A stretch of 64,000 nucleotides of DNA, taken from assembly GCA_036365515.1 (NCBI GenBank), contig CM070875.1, positions 9,514,501 through 9,578,500 of the forward strand. Reading direction: 5' to 3'. The position numbers and the translations under genes are program-made. Every line of letters begins with the position of its first letter. The first letter of the stretch is position 1. Of the stretch, positions 22,660 through 38,269 are shown piece after piece. The stretch is from Torymus aiolomorphi. Its lineage: Eukaryota > Arthropoda > Insecta > Hymenoptera > Torymidae. The notes under the pieces were generated by a model, which had not been told where the DNA came from, searched no databases, and saw only the letters and a list, made by a program, of their open reading frames with translations.

Positions 22660-23790
22660 AAACAACAACAACTTTTACCGCTCACAACGCTCATCATCAA
22701 TCCACCATCCCGAACCTCCCCGTATATACAGTATATATACAGTATCCGCCAAATTGCCATTCCCAATTCCGCATTCCAACCTCGTGTATTCGAATATCCC
22801 CACTACACACAATTATACCCTCCGCCAATGAACCCCGAAATCTTTCCCCCCTGACCGCTAATCACCACGACCATTAGCCGTGAAAACGTCGGCCATAAAC
22901 ACTATGTACCTATTACTGCTCCCTATATACATCTGCGCGCTTATTATCTTTCCCTATATAACGAGAGAAAATTACGTGAGACAACGCATCGCTGTTACGA
23001 CCTTCGCTCCTCCTGTCTTCCACGCGCGCACGCCGCAGCCGATTACAAATATACAATAATCGGCCTGAATTATCGCCCTGGGCTCTCGCGCACACACGTG
23101 CTTTCTTCCTATATAGGGAGACTATACAGAAAGAGACGAGCGAGTATATAGAGGGCGTTACGAAAGGACTCTACATACACGCGCGCAGGCTCTACGTTTC
23201 TAATTTCAAACACGTCGCGGGCTTTCGAAACGGACGCGAGCGAGTGCGCAACGACGACGAGGACTCCCTTTTCGGCCCATTGTCACCCGCGCCGCGGATC
23301 ATTGCGAAAGCTCCGAGAGCAGTGAGCGGAATGTTGGGGTTTCGCGCGATATACCGTGAGCGGGATTTTTAGCGGACGATGTGTTGTGGGTATAGGAGAG
23401 GAGAGAGGTTGGGTAATTTTGGGCGGGATGAGAGATTAATGGATGCCGTGGTAGATATTCAAATGAACCGTGCGATGGGTTTTTAACGATGATGCGGCGC
23501 TTTCGGTGCACGGATTGATGACTTTTATAGACGGTTACAGATGTTCTGGATGAGCTAGTGCAGCGGTATATGTATACACGAATTCCTCCTCGTAATAACT
23601 TTTGATTACCAAAGTTTTTGATGCTCGCGCGATGCATGAATTACAATCGGTTGTAAAAATCATATCCATAGGCGTGTATGTATATCCACGCCGCAGTTAC
23701 GAGTGCGAAACTTATTTCATTAGAGGAGTATAAGATTATATTCACATTTATGATAACGCGGGCTGTGATCTTTTATTGAATAATATTATT
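22660..23790. other. CG-rich skew-switch island 11
   Basis: The left shoulder (22660-22920) is A/C-rich. The centre (22920-23290) has several CGCGCG words. The right shoulder (23290-23560) is G/T-rich. Confidence 0.7.
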
Positions 23791-23793
23791 ATA

Positions 23794-24924
23794 GGGGGAC
23801 TTCACCAATATCCGAACAGTCAAAAGTTAACGAACATTTTCTTTAAATATATGAAAATATCAAGCTTTCTATGTATTGTTTATCATAATATCACGATAAT
23901 TTTCGAATCTTTGAAAATTTTTATTTCATTTTACATAAAGATTCTGCTTAAAAGAAATTATCTTGTTAAGAATAAAATAATAAAATCGTCGCTATTGAGC
24001 GTTTATTCATTGGCGAAGTATTCATTCACTGGCGAAACGTATTTTGATACTAACAAGGAGGGGGTCTAACCTGCGGCTAACAATTTCATCCAATGGGTCC
24101 TTTTTCTTGAGATGTGGTTAATTTAATCTCAAATATCCTCTATTTCGTTCAAAAATGCTGTCTCTTCTATTGAGTGTCACATTCAAATATTTATGATACG
24201 AGAACGAGCAAAAAGGATTATAAAAGTAGACAGGAAAAGCTAAAATTTAAGCCCTGATTCGTTAAAAAATATTGATTTTTCAGGAAGTTATACAAGCAAT
24301 CAAAGATAGCGTAAGAAAACGGTTAATGTCTTCATTTTAACCGATTAAATGGATCGTATTTTTAGTCATTTTCGTACGCTATCTTTGATTGCTTGTAATA
24401 ACTTTCTGAAAAATCAATATCTTTTAACGAATCAGGTCTTAAATTTTAGCTTTTACTGTCTACTTTTACAATCTTTTTTGTTCATTTTCCTATCATACAT
24501 ATTTGCAATGTGACACTCAATAGAAGAAACACCATTTTTAACGAAATAGAAGATATTTGAGATTAAATTGTCTATATCTCAAGAATAATTGGACTCATTG
24601 GATGAAATTGTCAGTACTGAGCTTCATTTTTAGGTACCAGAAATCGACTCTTCAATGCCCACTAAAATCCGTTTCTCGCAGGTTAGACCCTCTCCTTGTA
24701 AGATCGCGTGTTCATTTGCTGGTTTTTAAGAGATATTTACAGATTTCTTTTAAACAAAATTTCTACTTTTATTCCTTATCTAAAATTTTGTCACTGACGT
24801 AAAGTTTGAAGATTTTAAAATACTAATTAAAAAGGAGTTTTGCTTTTAATCCATTTTTAGTTCTCTTAACTGAATAAAAAAAATTGAAATTTCCTTATTC
24901 GTTCATTCACTGGTGAAGTCACCC
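23794..24924. mobile_element. GGGTGAC-ended TIR element, copy 1 (interrupted)
   Basis: The ends are GGGGGACTTCACC on the left and, inverted, GGGTGACTTCACC on the right. TA flanks both (23792-23793 and 24925-24926). A shorter copy at 31635-32049 is clearly similar through both halves but lacks the middle of this one, which shows that 24053-24699 is a later insertion. No conserved transposase was recognised, so it is non-autonomous. Confidence 0.75.
24053..24699. mobile_element. Fold-back element nested in copy 1
   Basis: Almost the whole segment is one long inverted repeat. The left end ACAAGGAGGGGGTCTAACCT is mirrored by the right end, and similarity continues through roughly 300 bases per arm, for example the inner words GCAATCAAAGATAGCGTA and TACGCTATCTTTGATTGC. 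The turn lies near 24340-24360. If transcribed it would form a long hairpin RNA. Target duplication is unclear. Confidence 0.75.
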
Positions 24925-24929
24925 TATAT

Positions 24930-26073
24930 ACAAATCGGATGGATGTAGAGGAAAGATCCTCGCCGCGCGGCCGACTGATGTAACGAAAGCCCCGATCGAT
25001 TTTTCCTCTCCCAGAATTGCTTACATAATTTCCATTTATTTTCTTGGGAAACAAAAAGGTGATATAATGCCCGCGCGCGCTGCTATAATCGTCGCGGCAA
25101 AGTGCCGAGGAGTTGTGTGTGTATATATATATACATATATATAACACACGGCGGCTCCATTTCCAGTTTCACAATATTGACAAATTCGCCGCCGCCACCG
25201 CGAGAGATTTTATTAGATAAGCCGCTAAAATTGCAGCCTAATTTCCCGCACCTTCGACCGCAAGAAGAGCGCGTCGTGATGTAGTAGGTATTTATACGTC
25301 AAACCTATACAGGTTTTACTACACTACTAAGCGCACCTCATAGCTTACGGCGCTAAAAATTATGGCACCTGTTCGGCAGAAATATTAAGTTACATACCCA
25401 CCAGTCTATGTGTAACGTATAACCGTTATATACACGCGCGCGCTCGTAACGCGGGCGCGCACCGGAAAATGATTTAATATACACAGTTCGAAAAAGCACC
25501 GCATCAGGCGCGCGCGCGTGCGAACACATGTTTCATATGTGTAACTCCACGATCGTAAATTGCGCTCTGAATAATAACGATATCGCGAGCCTCGTCCCAC
25601 CTCCCTCTGACCTGCACGCCCGGAATCGTAATGAGACGAGTAATGGTTGCAATCGCGCGTGTGTGTACTTTCGATTGAAAAACATATCACAGCGAGTGTG
25701 CACGGGAGAATCGTTAAGAGCCCGTTTGTCTTTATTTCAGACTAGAACGTTGAGGGTTTTTATGACTTTCGAGGTATATCGTTTGATTATTTCCACCTCG
25801 TCGTGGGAGCTGCTGCCGCCCTCGCGTGGGAGGATCGATTGGGTTTGTTCTTCGGCGGGGCTTGTCAAATTTTATGGCTGTAGCTGACGCGGGGATTGTT
25901 CCTGTCATACGTGTGTGTATGTACGTATGTATAAGCCTTTCTCGAACTTGTTCTTATATGGCGAGTTATCGAAATGAATTACAATTAGCCATGAGAGCTT
26001 TGGAGTGGTCAAAATTACATGATCGATTACATTTTTGCCTGGGTGACGTGTTTTATATTCAAAAGGTGTTGGG

Positions 26074-26129
<56 letters not shown>

Positions 26130-26210
26130 GAATCATTCGATTGAAATTCAAAATCACACGTTTAGGTGTTGTAAGTATATATGTCGTCCGTACATTATGT
26201 AGTGATCAAA
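24930..26210. other. CG-rich skew-switch island 12
   Basis: The CG-rich centre runs 24950-25530 with an interrupted TATATA segment at about 25124-25143. The right shoulder (25740-26130) is G/T-rich. The expected left shoulder is short and meets the transposon that ends at 24924. Confidence 0.55.
26082..26126. repeat. (TG)n microsatellite
   Basis: Twenty-two TG units at the right edge of island 12, the longest GT tract in the window. This is alternating purine-pyrimidine sequence of the type that can adopt Z-DNA. Confidence 0.95.
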
Positions 26211-26279
26211 GGTGACATTCCGTTTCATATTAAAAAAAAAATATTTTATTAAACTATAATTTACATCTTACAACAATGT

Positions 26280-27180
26280 TTGCCCACATTATATACACTT
26301 CAATTAGGTTTATGAACCATTTGAAAAATTCTTCTCACCATAAATCTTCATTCTCATCTCAGGCTATACCTATATTTCATAATATACATCCACTCCAATT
26401 TCCATTCTCTCTCCTTCTCGCCGGACTAAAATGAAAAGTGAACAATAGCAACAACAACGACAATAATTAGGTTAAACAAGCCGGGCAGCAGCCTCAAATT
26501 AAACCCCGCCCGCTGCCCCAGAAAAACTCCAATTCACGCGAACCGAATTAAGCTTAGTTACAACGCCATCGAAATAATCATTAGCGCGGGACCTCACTCG
26601 TGATTCACGCGCCACACACCATATCAATCTCGCTTTTTGCCCGCATTCTCCTCAACTCATCCCAAAGATAAAAACCTTTCCTCTCTGCCTCGAAAAAAGA
26701 AGCGCGCATTTTCGAAACACACCGCATCTTCCTCGTATATACTTTCACGGCACGCGCGAAGGACGACGGATGCGCGCGCGCGAATATCTCGCGTCCGGCT
26801 TGCAATAGCCGTGTATATACACTTATATTTTATACACTTGGCGTTTGCATTACATGTGGCTCGCGTACAACTACGACGAACAACAAGGCACGTCTCTGCG
26901 TGCGCGCGCGGGGCCCGTTACGAGGCGCGGGCCTTACGGATTCGTGCGGCGGCGGCGGCCCTAAGGCCCCCGCGCGCCTGTCGAATAAACCATGATGATT
27001 AGCCACAGGTTGCGCGCCTTTGCCTCCAGGCTATATCGCTGGTGGGTTTTAAGTAAGAGTTTTTTTGTTTTAGGAGAGAAGACGATGATTGCGGTGATAA
27101 TGCTAATAAAAGTTTGAGGACGGTGGGAGAAAATGACAGAAGAAAGTTCGAGCTCAAATTGCATTTTTTTTTAATTCTTG
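26280..27180. other. CG-rich skew-switch island 13
   Basis: The left shoulder (26290-26650) is A/C-rich and nearly free of G in places. The centre (26700-26990) has CGCGCGCG words. The short right shoulder (27000-27150) is G/T-rich. Confidence 0.65.
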
Positions 27181-27279
27181 TAATTTGTTAATTGGGGAAA
27201 GGGGTTTCGACTGAAAAAATCGTTTAAATATTATACGTATTTGAAAACGTGACGATATCATGTTAATTACTATACCGTC

Positions 27280-28680
27280 TCCCATAACGACACAATTGCG
27301 AAAATGAAATATCATATCGGCCATAGCGCATGTTTATATGTACGCGCGAGTGTGTTTACATTGTCGTCGGTCCAACATGTGATGGGGGCTGCTCACCTCG
27401 AGTAACAAATTTTGGCTCTACACTATCTTCACGAAACCCGACGCCGACACGGCGTATATGTATAATGGATACCCCTTTAAACCTATCGACTTACACGCGG
27501 GGAGAGGGACACGCCATTTTCGTACATACGAGATAGATGCGCTCTCGCACGACGCTTAGATGTACCCGAAAGAATATAATCTTCTGGAATTCACGACACA
27601 TGTGTATATATACACACACATACACATAACACGGATCTCTCAAGCGCCTCGTGTATTATACACATTAGCGTTATCTTAATGACGATCTATTACAGCGATG
27701 CAGCTCGTTAACCTATTGCCGCTCTCTCGCGGCCTCGCCTAATAGACCACATTTCGTCGTTGCAGATGAATTTTTTTTTTATTCTGCTTTTATACATACG
27801 CGCTTTTCCACATTCGTTTCTCATGATCCGCCCACAGCCAATTTTCCAATTACCAATTTCTCCTCCCCCGGTTATCTATATATAATAGAATCGATTGAAC
27901 TACTCCCAAACGATCGTTTCCTGCACATATCTAGTTGTCGTGTCAGCGCAGTAGCACCGCACCACCCCTGTGCCCCGGCCAATCGTCGAAACGCGTACTT
28001 TATTCACCCCCACCGTATATACGCCTGCAAGGCATTTAGGGTTGCTGCGTATATATGTATATATATACACGACACCGCGACGAACGTGCCTCGCAGCTGC
28101 GAGCGAGCGTCGTCTCCTCTTTCTCTCTCTCTCTCTCTCTCCTCGCGCGAGCCTTTCTGACACACGCGGGGGATTTCACGTGACGCGTAATTCGAGCCGA
28201 GCTGAATACGAGAGGAGTGCACGCATCACGTGTACGCATATGTATGGAAGGCGTTGTAGTGTGTGCGTGTTTGTGTGTGTACTGCCGCGTGATTCCACGG
28301 AAAAATATTTTGATTCGCCGTAGGCATTTATCCTGATGCGAGAGGCGGCGGCGCAACGCCTACATACGTGTGCACCGTGTAGAACACAGCTCTTCGCGGA
28401 ATTTCATCGAATATATACAGCCGTGGTGTGGCGATGATCCTTGACGCGTGTAATAGGGATTTTCCTGGTGCGTCCGGGGTTTTTCGGTTGTGGTTCGACT
28501 GTAAAAAGAAAAAAAGGATTATATTGAGGAAAGTATATACACACTTTGTGTCGCTCGTGTTTTATTAAGATCCGTCTTTAAACATCCGCGTGTGCGTGCG
28601 CGCAAAAGCTGGTTTTGCAGGCCATTATGTGATTTCGATGTATATATATATATATACACGCGTCAAAGCCTTATCGCGAC
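27280..28680. other. CG-rich skew-switch island 14
   Basis: C-rich left segments at 27400-27500 and 27780-27990. The centre holds TATATA cores and a CT tract at about 28121-28141. GT-rich sequence follows from about 28230 to 28510. Another TATATA core is at about 28641-28658. Confidence 0.6.
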
Positions 28681-28689
28681 ACCGGGCTC

Positions 28690-29800
28690 TGATTCCATTA
28701 TACATAGGCTGCTCTGCCTGGTCTGAAGGTCCGACGTATCGGATAAACTGATTTACCAAGTCTTCGAGTTTCATCAACCCTTTTGTATATAGAGGAGCAG
28801 AGAGAGGAGCGAGTCCCAGAAGAGTTATATGTACGATGGGGGAAGAGCGAGGAGTAGACGTGGGCAGATGGCCGTTCCTTCGTTAGGAAGTCAAATAATA
28901 GCCCTTTCGACCGCGCATCGATGATCATCGGTCTAATGGACGTTAAATATTTGACCCCCCCTGCGACGGTGTACACAGTTCGTAGCCTGGGTAGCAGTAT
29001 ATATTATGCGATTGATTTTTTATTCCGAGTGTATAAACGTATTTGGATAGATATTTGGGATTAGAAGATGTGCTGTGTTGAATCTTACGTATATGCACGA
29101 GTTGGCCTTTCATCTCTGCTTGGAATATCAAATTATATACCTCGAAGGGCAAGCTAAAACTTCATTTTCACAGCCTTACATCGGTTCCACATCTCGATCG
29201 ACGCGCAACAATGTGCCTCTTCGTGTATCTATACACTCAACACTCGCACCCGGAACAAAGCAACGTACGTGTATTAAACGCGCACAGTTTGAGGAAAAAA
29301 AATTCAAATTTCCTTCGCATCGGAGATTCAGCCTGCGCGTAGTATACATACATACATATCCGATAGGCATCTCCATATCTAATTCTCCTACGTAACGAAT
29401 TGTTGCGCGAGAGCTTCGGAGATGAGGAAGTGTGTGTGTGTATCTCGGGGAATTGACACCTGGCCGCGTGCATTATGCAGGCGCATGCGCGTTGCCAAGG
29501 CGCACGTGCACGCGCGCGTATGTATAAGCCTTCTCTTCCAGGAGATTCGCGATGGAGGTGGAGGATGGTAGCAGGAAATTCCAGGAGACTGTAAGTAAGT
29601 GTAGGAAGAGGCCGGCGATGTGACAGTGGTGACGTGTATATGCAGCAGCAGTGGGATTGCGTGCAGGAAACATTTTTAGAGGGAAATTTAGTGTACGTCA
29701 TAGAGAGAGAGAGATTTTGGAATGACATATAGGTTCGTTTTTACTGCAGAGATTTCCGCCGAGTATTCTCGGTTCTGCGGATACTGACTGCTAAACGAGT
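28690..29800. other. CG-rich skew-switch island 15
   Basis: Less regular than most. A short G-rich stretch at 28790-28870 comes first, then a C-rich segment (29160-29400) and a G-rich segment (29400-29720) in the usual order. Confidence 0.45.
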
Positions 29801-29839
29801 TCGTTACGCGGATTTGTTAGGAGATAAATCTGTCCATTA

Positions 29840-31634
<1,795 letters not shown>

Positions 31635-32049
31635 GGGTGACCTCACCAATATCCAAAGAGTTACCAGTTAACGCATGTTTTCTTTAAATATATGAAAATA
31701 TCAATCTTTCTATGTATTATTTATCTAACATGACGATAATTTTCGAAACTTTGAAAATTTTTATTTCATTTTACATAAAGATTCTGCATAAAAGAAATTA
31801 TATTGTTAAGAATAAAATCATAAAATCGACGCTATGGAGTGTTTATTTACTGGCGAAGTATTCATTCACTGGTTTTTAGGAGATACTTACAGATTTCTTT
31901 TAAACAAAATTTTGTCACTGACGTAACGTTTGAAAATGTTAAAATACTAATAAAAAAAGATTTTTGCTTTTAATCCCATTTTTAACTCTCTTAACTAAAT
32001 AACAAAAATTGAAATATCCTTATTCGTTCATTCACAGGTGAAGTCACCC
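31635..32049. mobile_element. GGGTGAC-ended TIR element, copy 2
   Basis: The ends GGGTGACCTCACC and, inverted, GGGTGACTTCACC are flanked by TA (31633-31634 and 32050-32051). At 415 bp it matches both outer parts of the copy at 23794-24924 and has none of that copy's fold-back insertion. It also lacks some sequence next to the insertion point, where the direct words TTCATTCACTGG and TTCATTTGCTGG in copy 1 suggest a deletion. Non-coding. Confidence 0.75.
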
Positions 32050-32059
32050 TATACATCAT

Positions 32060-33800
32060 ACCACAGCAAATCATCGAATTATGCACCCCTTAAAAAAAAA
32101 AGAAAAAAGTAAATCCCAGCCACAGTACCGTCCCCCAAGTTTTCACTCACTCCCCCGCATTAAAACACTTTCGACCTCCCATCCTCTCACCTCATGACCC
32201 ACTGAACCATCGTCGTCCCGCGCGCAAGCAACAACCAACAATCCACCGTCGCGCGCGCGCGCCCATGCATCTCACCTGCACTCTCTGCCTCGCATTCTCC
32301 AAACTCCTCCTCCTTCCCTCCCCCGCGCGCGCGCGCGAAAAATACCTTTGCGCGCGCGCCACTCCTAAATGCCTCTCCCGCGCGCACCTTCACTCTCCTC
32401 CGCGCTGCATGCAGCGGCAATTAGCGCGCCGCCCGTGCGCGCAGCTCGCTCTTTGTCGAGGAAAAGTGGCTGTCCTCGCGCGCGCTCCCGAGATCCTGCC
32501 TGCGAGCGCGCGCGTCCTGCCCGCGCTCGATGATAAATCAAAGCGTTGCACAACGCTGTATAGGCTGCTGCACTCTAGATTCCTATCGTCCGTAGGTATG
32601 TGCGCACACATATGTGTCTGTGTGTGTATGAATAGCTGACCTATGACTTCTATACACTAGCAGCAGCAGCAGTGCCTTTCATCCGCACGAGTAAAGGCGA
32701 CGATCGCGCGTGTGCATCGATATCTCAAGGCTGAGTGGAGAGAGGGAGAGAGAGATGGATGAGAGTATGCGGGAGTGAGAGCGGGCGTATAAGTATATCC
32801 TATGGGTTAATTGATCGGGATGTAGAGAGAGAGAGAGGGTTGTGGACAGGGGTGCAGTCGATGGTCTTATCGATCGACGTACTGCGCAATAGGTATATAT
32901 GTGTGCGTACAGGACTTTTTTTTGCTGTGTTATTGGCTGTACGCAGAGGTGCGCATGAGAAAGATATATTATATGGGCGGCGGTGGAGGAGGAAGTGATT
33001 GGATTGGCGATTATTGTTCGCTGTATATTATACAAGCTATGCGTACCCATTTTTGCCGCGGCTCTGATGTATTTATGATCTGTATACGCAAGCTCGCTCG
33101 CGGGTTGATATATTGATATAGATGCATTGTACGCGAGCAAAAGTTTTCTGTACAAGGTTTAGACAAACGGCAATATCGGTAATTAATTTAGCGCGAGATA
33201 TACCTGCAAAAAAGGAGGGAACGGAGATTACCGGAAAGCCTATATTAACCGGATTACCCTGCGCACGTTCGCGAAATATATAATGTGTATGCTTACAGGA
33301 CTAATCGTAGCGGAGCTGCTAAAGTTCGTGCCGATGAAGGAAATCGGGCTGACAGCCGCGCTGATACGCATTCCAACGTGACAAGCCAAGCGTGCGCGCG
33401 CGCTTTATCTCGCCCGGCCGTGGCGGAGAGTAAGACTTATAACATACGCATGCATACATACACGTGAGAGTACAGATTTAAACTTGTGGGCATTATATAT
33501 ATCTATGCTCGTATCGAGCGGTTATCAATATCGGACATAACGAATATCGCGCTCTCTGTGAATGCCCGTGTGTTTGGACAAAAGTGTGGTAATTCGACTT
33601 GAAAGCCTATAATATGACCTGCGCGCGAGATAATGCGCACTTCGTGGAATCGAATATAATGAATCTTGGTGTGTCTGTACGTGTATACCTAGGTTTTGGT
33701 TATCGGTGATCGGATAAAGTCAATGAGGGAATATGTATCTCATTTTTACCTTGCACTGTGGTTTTATACAGTGTGGAGTATAGTGAATAAATCTTAGTTG
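32060..33800. other. CG-rich skew-switch island 17
   Basis: The left shoulder (32060-32420) is C-rich. CGCGCG runs near 32248 and 32324 and a CAG run near 32659 mark the centre. The right shoulder (32740-33060) has GA tracts and high G. A second mixed CG segment follows to 33480, and a G/T-rich tail to 33800. Confidence 0.65.
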
Positions 33801-34080
33801 ATGTACGGTGTAAATTTTCGAGCGGATTATTGCTTTGTTATACAAATGTTGTAAAATATTGATTTTAGTTGTTAATCTGATAAGATTTTATTCACCTTAC
33901 TTACTGAAAGTGATGATTATTTTATAATTAATATGACTTTGTAACTGTGGATGGTAAAGAACCTTTGCCAGAATTGTTAATACTTGTTAAAGTTTTTTTG
34001 ACAGTTTAAGGATATATTTTAAATTGTGCTGACGTATATAAATATTTCAATATCTTTTTTTCTGATTTTAAAATTTTATT

Positions 34081-34330
34081 TGCACGGAAAAAAATGGTTG
34101 GTTCCAATAACCAGAAAATTGGGTACTGTAATTATCTGAATTGGTCAAAAATCACAGAACTAACAGTTAGTACAACCAAGACGATAGTTAGTATAACCAA
34201 CCTAATAGTTGTATAGCGACGTAAAAATGGTTGGCGGAACCAATATTTGTTCGTTAATCAATTTTCTTGCGGTTGTGTTTAGTAAACAACAGGTTGGTTA
34301 TACAATAACCAATCCTTTTTGTTCGCGTAT
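34081..34330. mobile_element. Possible MITE with AACCAA repeats
   Basis: The segment begins CACGGAAAAAAATGGTTGG and ends in an inverted, loosely similar sequence (ACGCGAACAAAAAGGATTGG on the minus strand). Inside, GTTAGTATAACCAA-type words recur several times. The terminal match is imperfect and no target duplication is obvious, so the boundaries are approximate. The spacer before it (33801-34080) is AT-rich. Confidence 0.4.
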
Positions 34331-35250
34331 TACATGTATACCATAACTATCTCCTGTTTTTCTTATCCCCGCATATACATGCAAGATTTTTTTGCATCAA
34401 AAATTTCATGATTCTTTTATACAAAACAATCATGAAAATTTTGATGCAAAAAATCTCTACTCCAATCATTTCCAGCATATCCAGAAAATATATTTGGTCA
34501 AAACTTAAAATGTCCCTTATCCCGAACTATACACCAAATCACTCGCATTCAGGCCGAATGAAACGAAATCACATCACGTTTTCATTCGGACACTGAACCC
34601 AATCGCTGACGAACGACTCACAAAGGATACAATTCCCGGTATACCTGGTACTTACTCGCACTAGCGCGTTTGCTGTCGGTATAAAACTACTCGCGATCCG
34701 GCAAAAGAGAGGCAAAATATCGCGCTGCAGGAGGAAAAGTATTGTCATGGGTGTGTCAAGTTCGCCTCGCGAGCTCGGGGAAATAAGCTGCGAGAGCCAT
34801 TATACATGTATATACATACGCCTACGACAGGAGATCCTTGGCATACCTCGCGCGAGCTGCGCTTATATTTCTCACGTTTGTCAGTGGCTGCCCAATTGAT
34901 TTTCCCTCCTCGCGTCGGTTGAGAGATATATAATAACGAGGAGCGAGCGGAGAGACGAGGAAGGAGACGGAAAAACGTAGGATAGGGGAGTGATCAATTG
35001 GTGCATTATGGTGTGCGGCACACGGCGAAGTGCGGTGTTAATTAGGATATCGGGCGGGTGAAGGAGATTTGTTGGGGATTGTTTGATTGGGTTATAGGGA
35101 GTGATTGATTGGGTTATAGAGAGTGATTGTCGAGTTGGATTTCTTTTTTTTCTTTCTTTTTGCTGAGAAATGTTGTTGATAAGGATTCGTCGACACGCAA
35201 TCAAGTTATGTAAAATTGAAAAGTCGTTTGTATATGATTATATTCGTTAT
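34331..35250. other. CG-rich skew-switch island 18
   Basis: The left shoulder (34330-34640) is A/C-rich, the centre (34640-34930) CG-rich, and the right shoulder (34930-35190) G/T-rich. The right shoulder includes a tandem pair of about 23 bases built on GGGTTATAGGGAGTGATTG. Confidence 0.65.
34384..34456. repeat. Short near-perfect hairpin
   Basis: The arms 34384-34413 and 34428-34456 pair over 29 bases with one bulge and one mismatch around a 14-base loop. The left arm begins AGATTTTTTTGCATCAAAAA. The size resembles a microRNA precursor, but a tiny MITE or chance palindrome in AT-rich sequence is equally possible. Confidence 0.6.
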
Positions 35251-35549
35251 CAGTTGAAAAGCATGAATTTAAGAAGATGTAAATAAGTGTTGATAAGATT
35301 TCATGATATTTAAAAAAAAAAAAATTTTTTTTTAAATAATAATAGAATTACTTAACAAAATTTATGATATATGTAGTTTCTGTGGAAACGGACACGCCGA
35401 AGATCATGATTTTGCAAATAAAAGTATAAAATTAATTTATTAAATAATAAATGTGGTGTCAATTATGTAGGATTATTTCAATCCAACTATTATTGTACAT
35501 TAATAACGACTTGAAACACTAAAATATTGCTAAGTCTGCAATTTAATAC

Positions 35550-36468
35550 TAGGGGAGACTGGGGTAAAACCGGAGACTGGGGCAAAACCGGAATTCTCAA
35601 TTACTCGGTTACTACTAGTGCGATCTGTATAATGCTATGGTATCTCGTTGAAAATGTTCCTATTGTCATTTTGTATACTATCGGCATGTCAAAAATATCC
35701 TCGTGTTGACTTTAGAAGAGGTCAAAGATTTATTAGCTCGTAAGACCGTGTTCATCGTAACAGTCATAGTGTGTATAATCTTTCTGTAAGCAACATACTC
35801 TTTCAGTACGTACATAACCTTATTATTTATGTTATAATAAATAAGTAGGAGAAATTCCGTTTCTCAATTTTACTTTTAATTGCAAAAAATGAATAATTAC
35901 TTTTTTTTGGAACTTTGGGGTAAAATCGGATACTTTAGGTTGGTGTAAAACCGGATAGCTTATTTTCTCTTTTCTTTTAATGTAATGATAAAATAAACTA
36001 ATAATAGATATTGAGTGCGTTATTCCATACATTATACATATAAAATTTAATTATTTTTTGGTACAGAAATGCGTAAATATATTAGAAAGTCTTGCCGGCA
36101 AAGATGGGCGGAAGAAAATATGATTTTAGCGATTATTTATAAAAAAAAAACGTTAATTTATAATTATTAATAAAAGATTTCTTCATTAAACAACGTTTTT
36201 ACGTCTTTGTATTATTTCTAGAGTGTCGAATGCCGCTTAAAATTCATTTTGGAAAGAATAATGAAAGTATCCGGTTTTACCCCGACAATCTTTTTTATGG
36301 GGTAAAATCGGATTGTTTCGTAAATTTCTAATAACATTTTTTGCAAATATTTTTTTGGCTAACCAAGTTGATTTTCAGTTACCTGAATGTAAACTAAAAA
36401 CAATTGTTATTATTTTGTTATCTATTTTTAATAAACGATTTCCGAAAAGTATCCGGTTTTACCCCCTA
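35550..36468. mobile_element. 0.9 kb element with repeated GGGGTAAAACCGGA motif
   Basis: The ends are inverted: the left begins TAGGGGAGACTGGGGTAAAA and the right, on the minus strand, TAGGGGGTAAAACCGGATAC. The 14-base motif GGGGTAAAACCGGA, or a one- or two-base variant, occurs seven times: 35561, 35579, 35917, 35942 and 36299 on +, and 36270-36283 and 36452-36465 on -. There is no transposase frame. The repeated motif may be a transposase-binding site. Exact ends are uncertain by a few bases. Confidence 0.65.
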
Positions 36469-36479
36469 TAGCACCGCGG

Positions 36480-38080
<1,601 letters not shown>

Positions 38081-38269
38081 TTTATTTCATATAAGTTACT
38101 AGTATGGTCGCTGGGTTGTGCCTCGCGGTTCAAAACGTTGGTGCGTTTATTCAAATCGTTATTACGTCTAATCGGGAAATCGGTTGTAGTGTGTGTATAT
38201 ATATATATATACACCAGTCGTTTGTCAAATTACGATTACGCGACTAATTATTCGCTGTTATTGTTTTGA

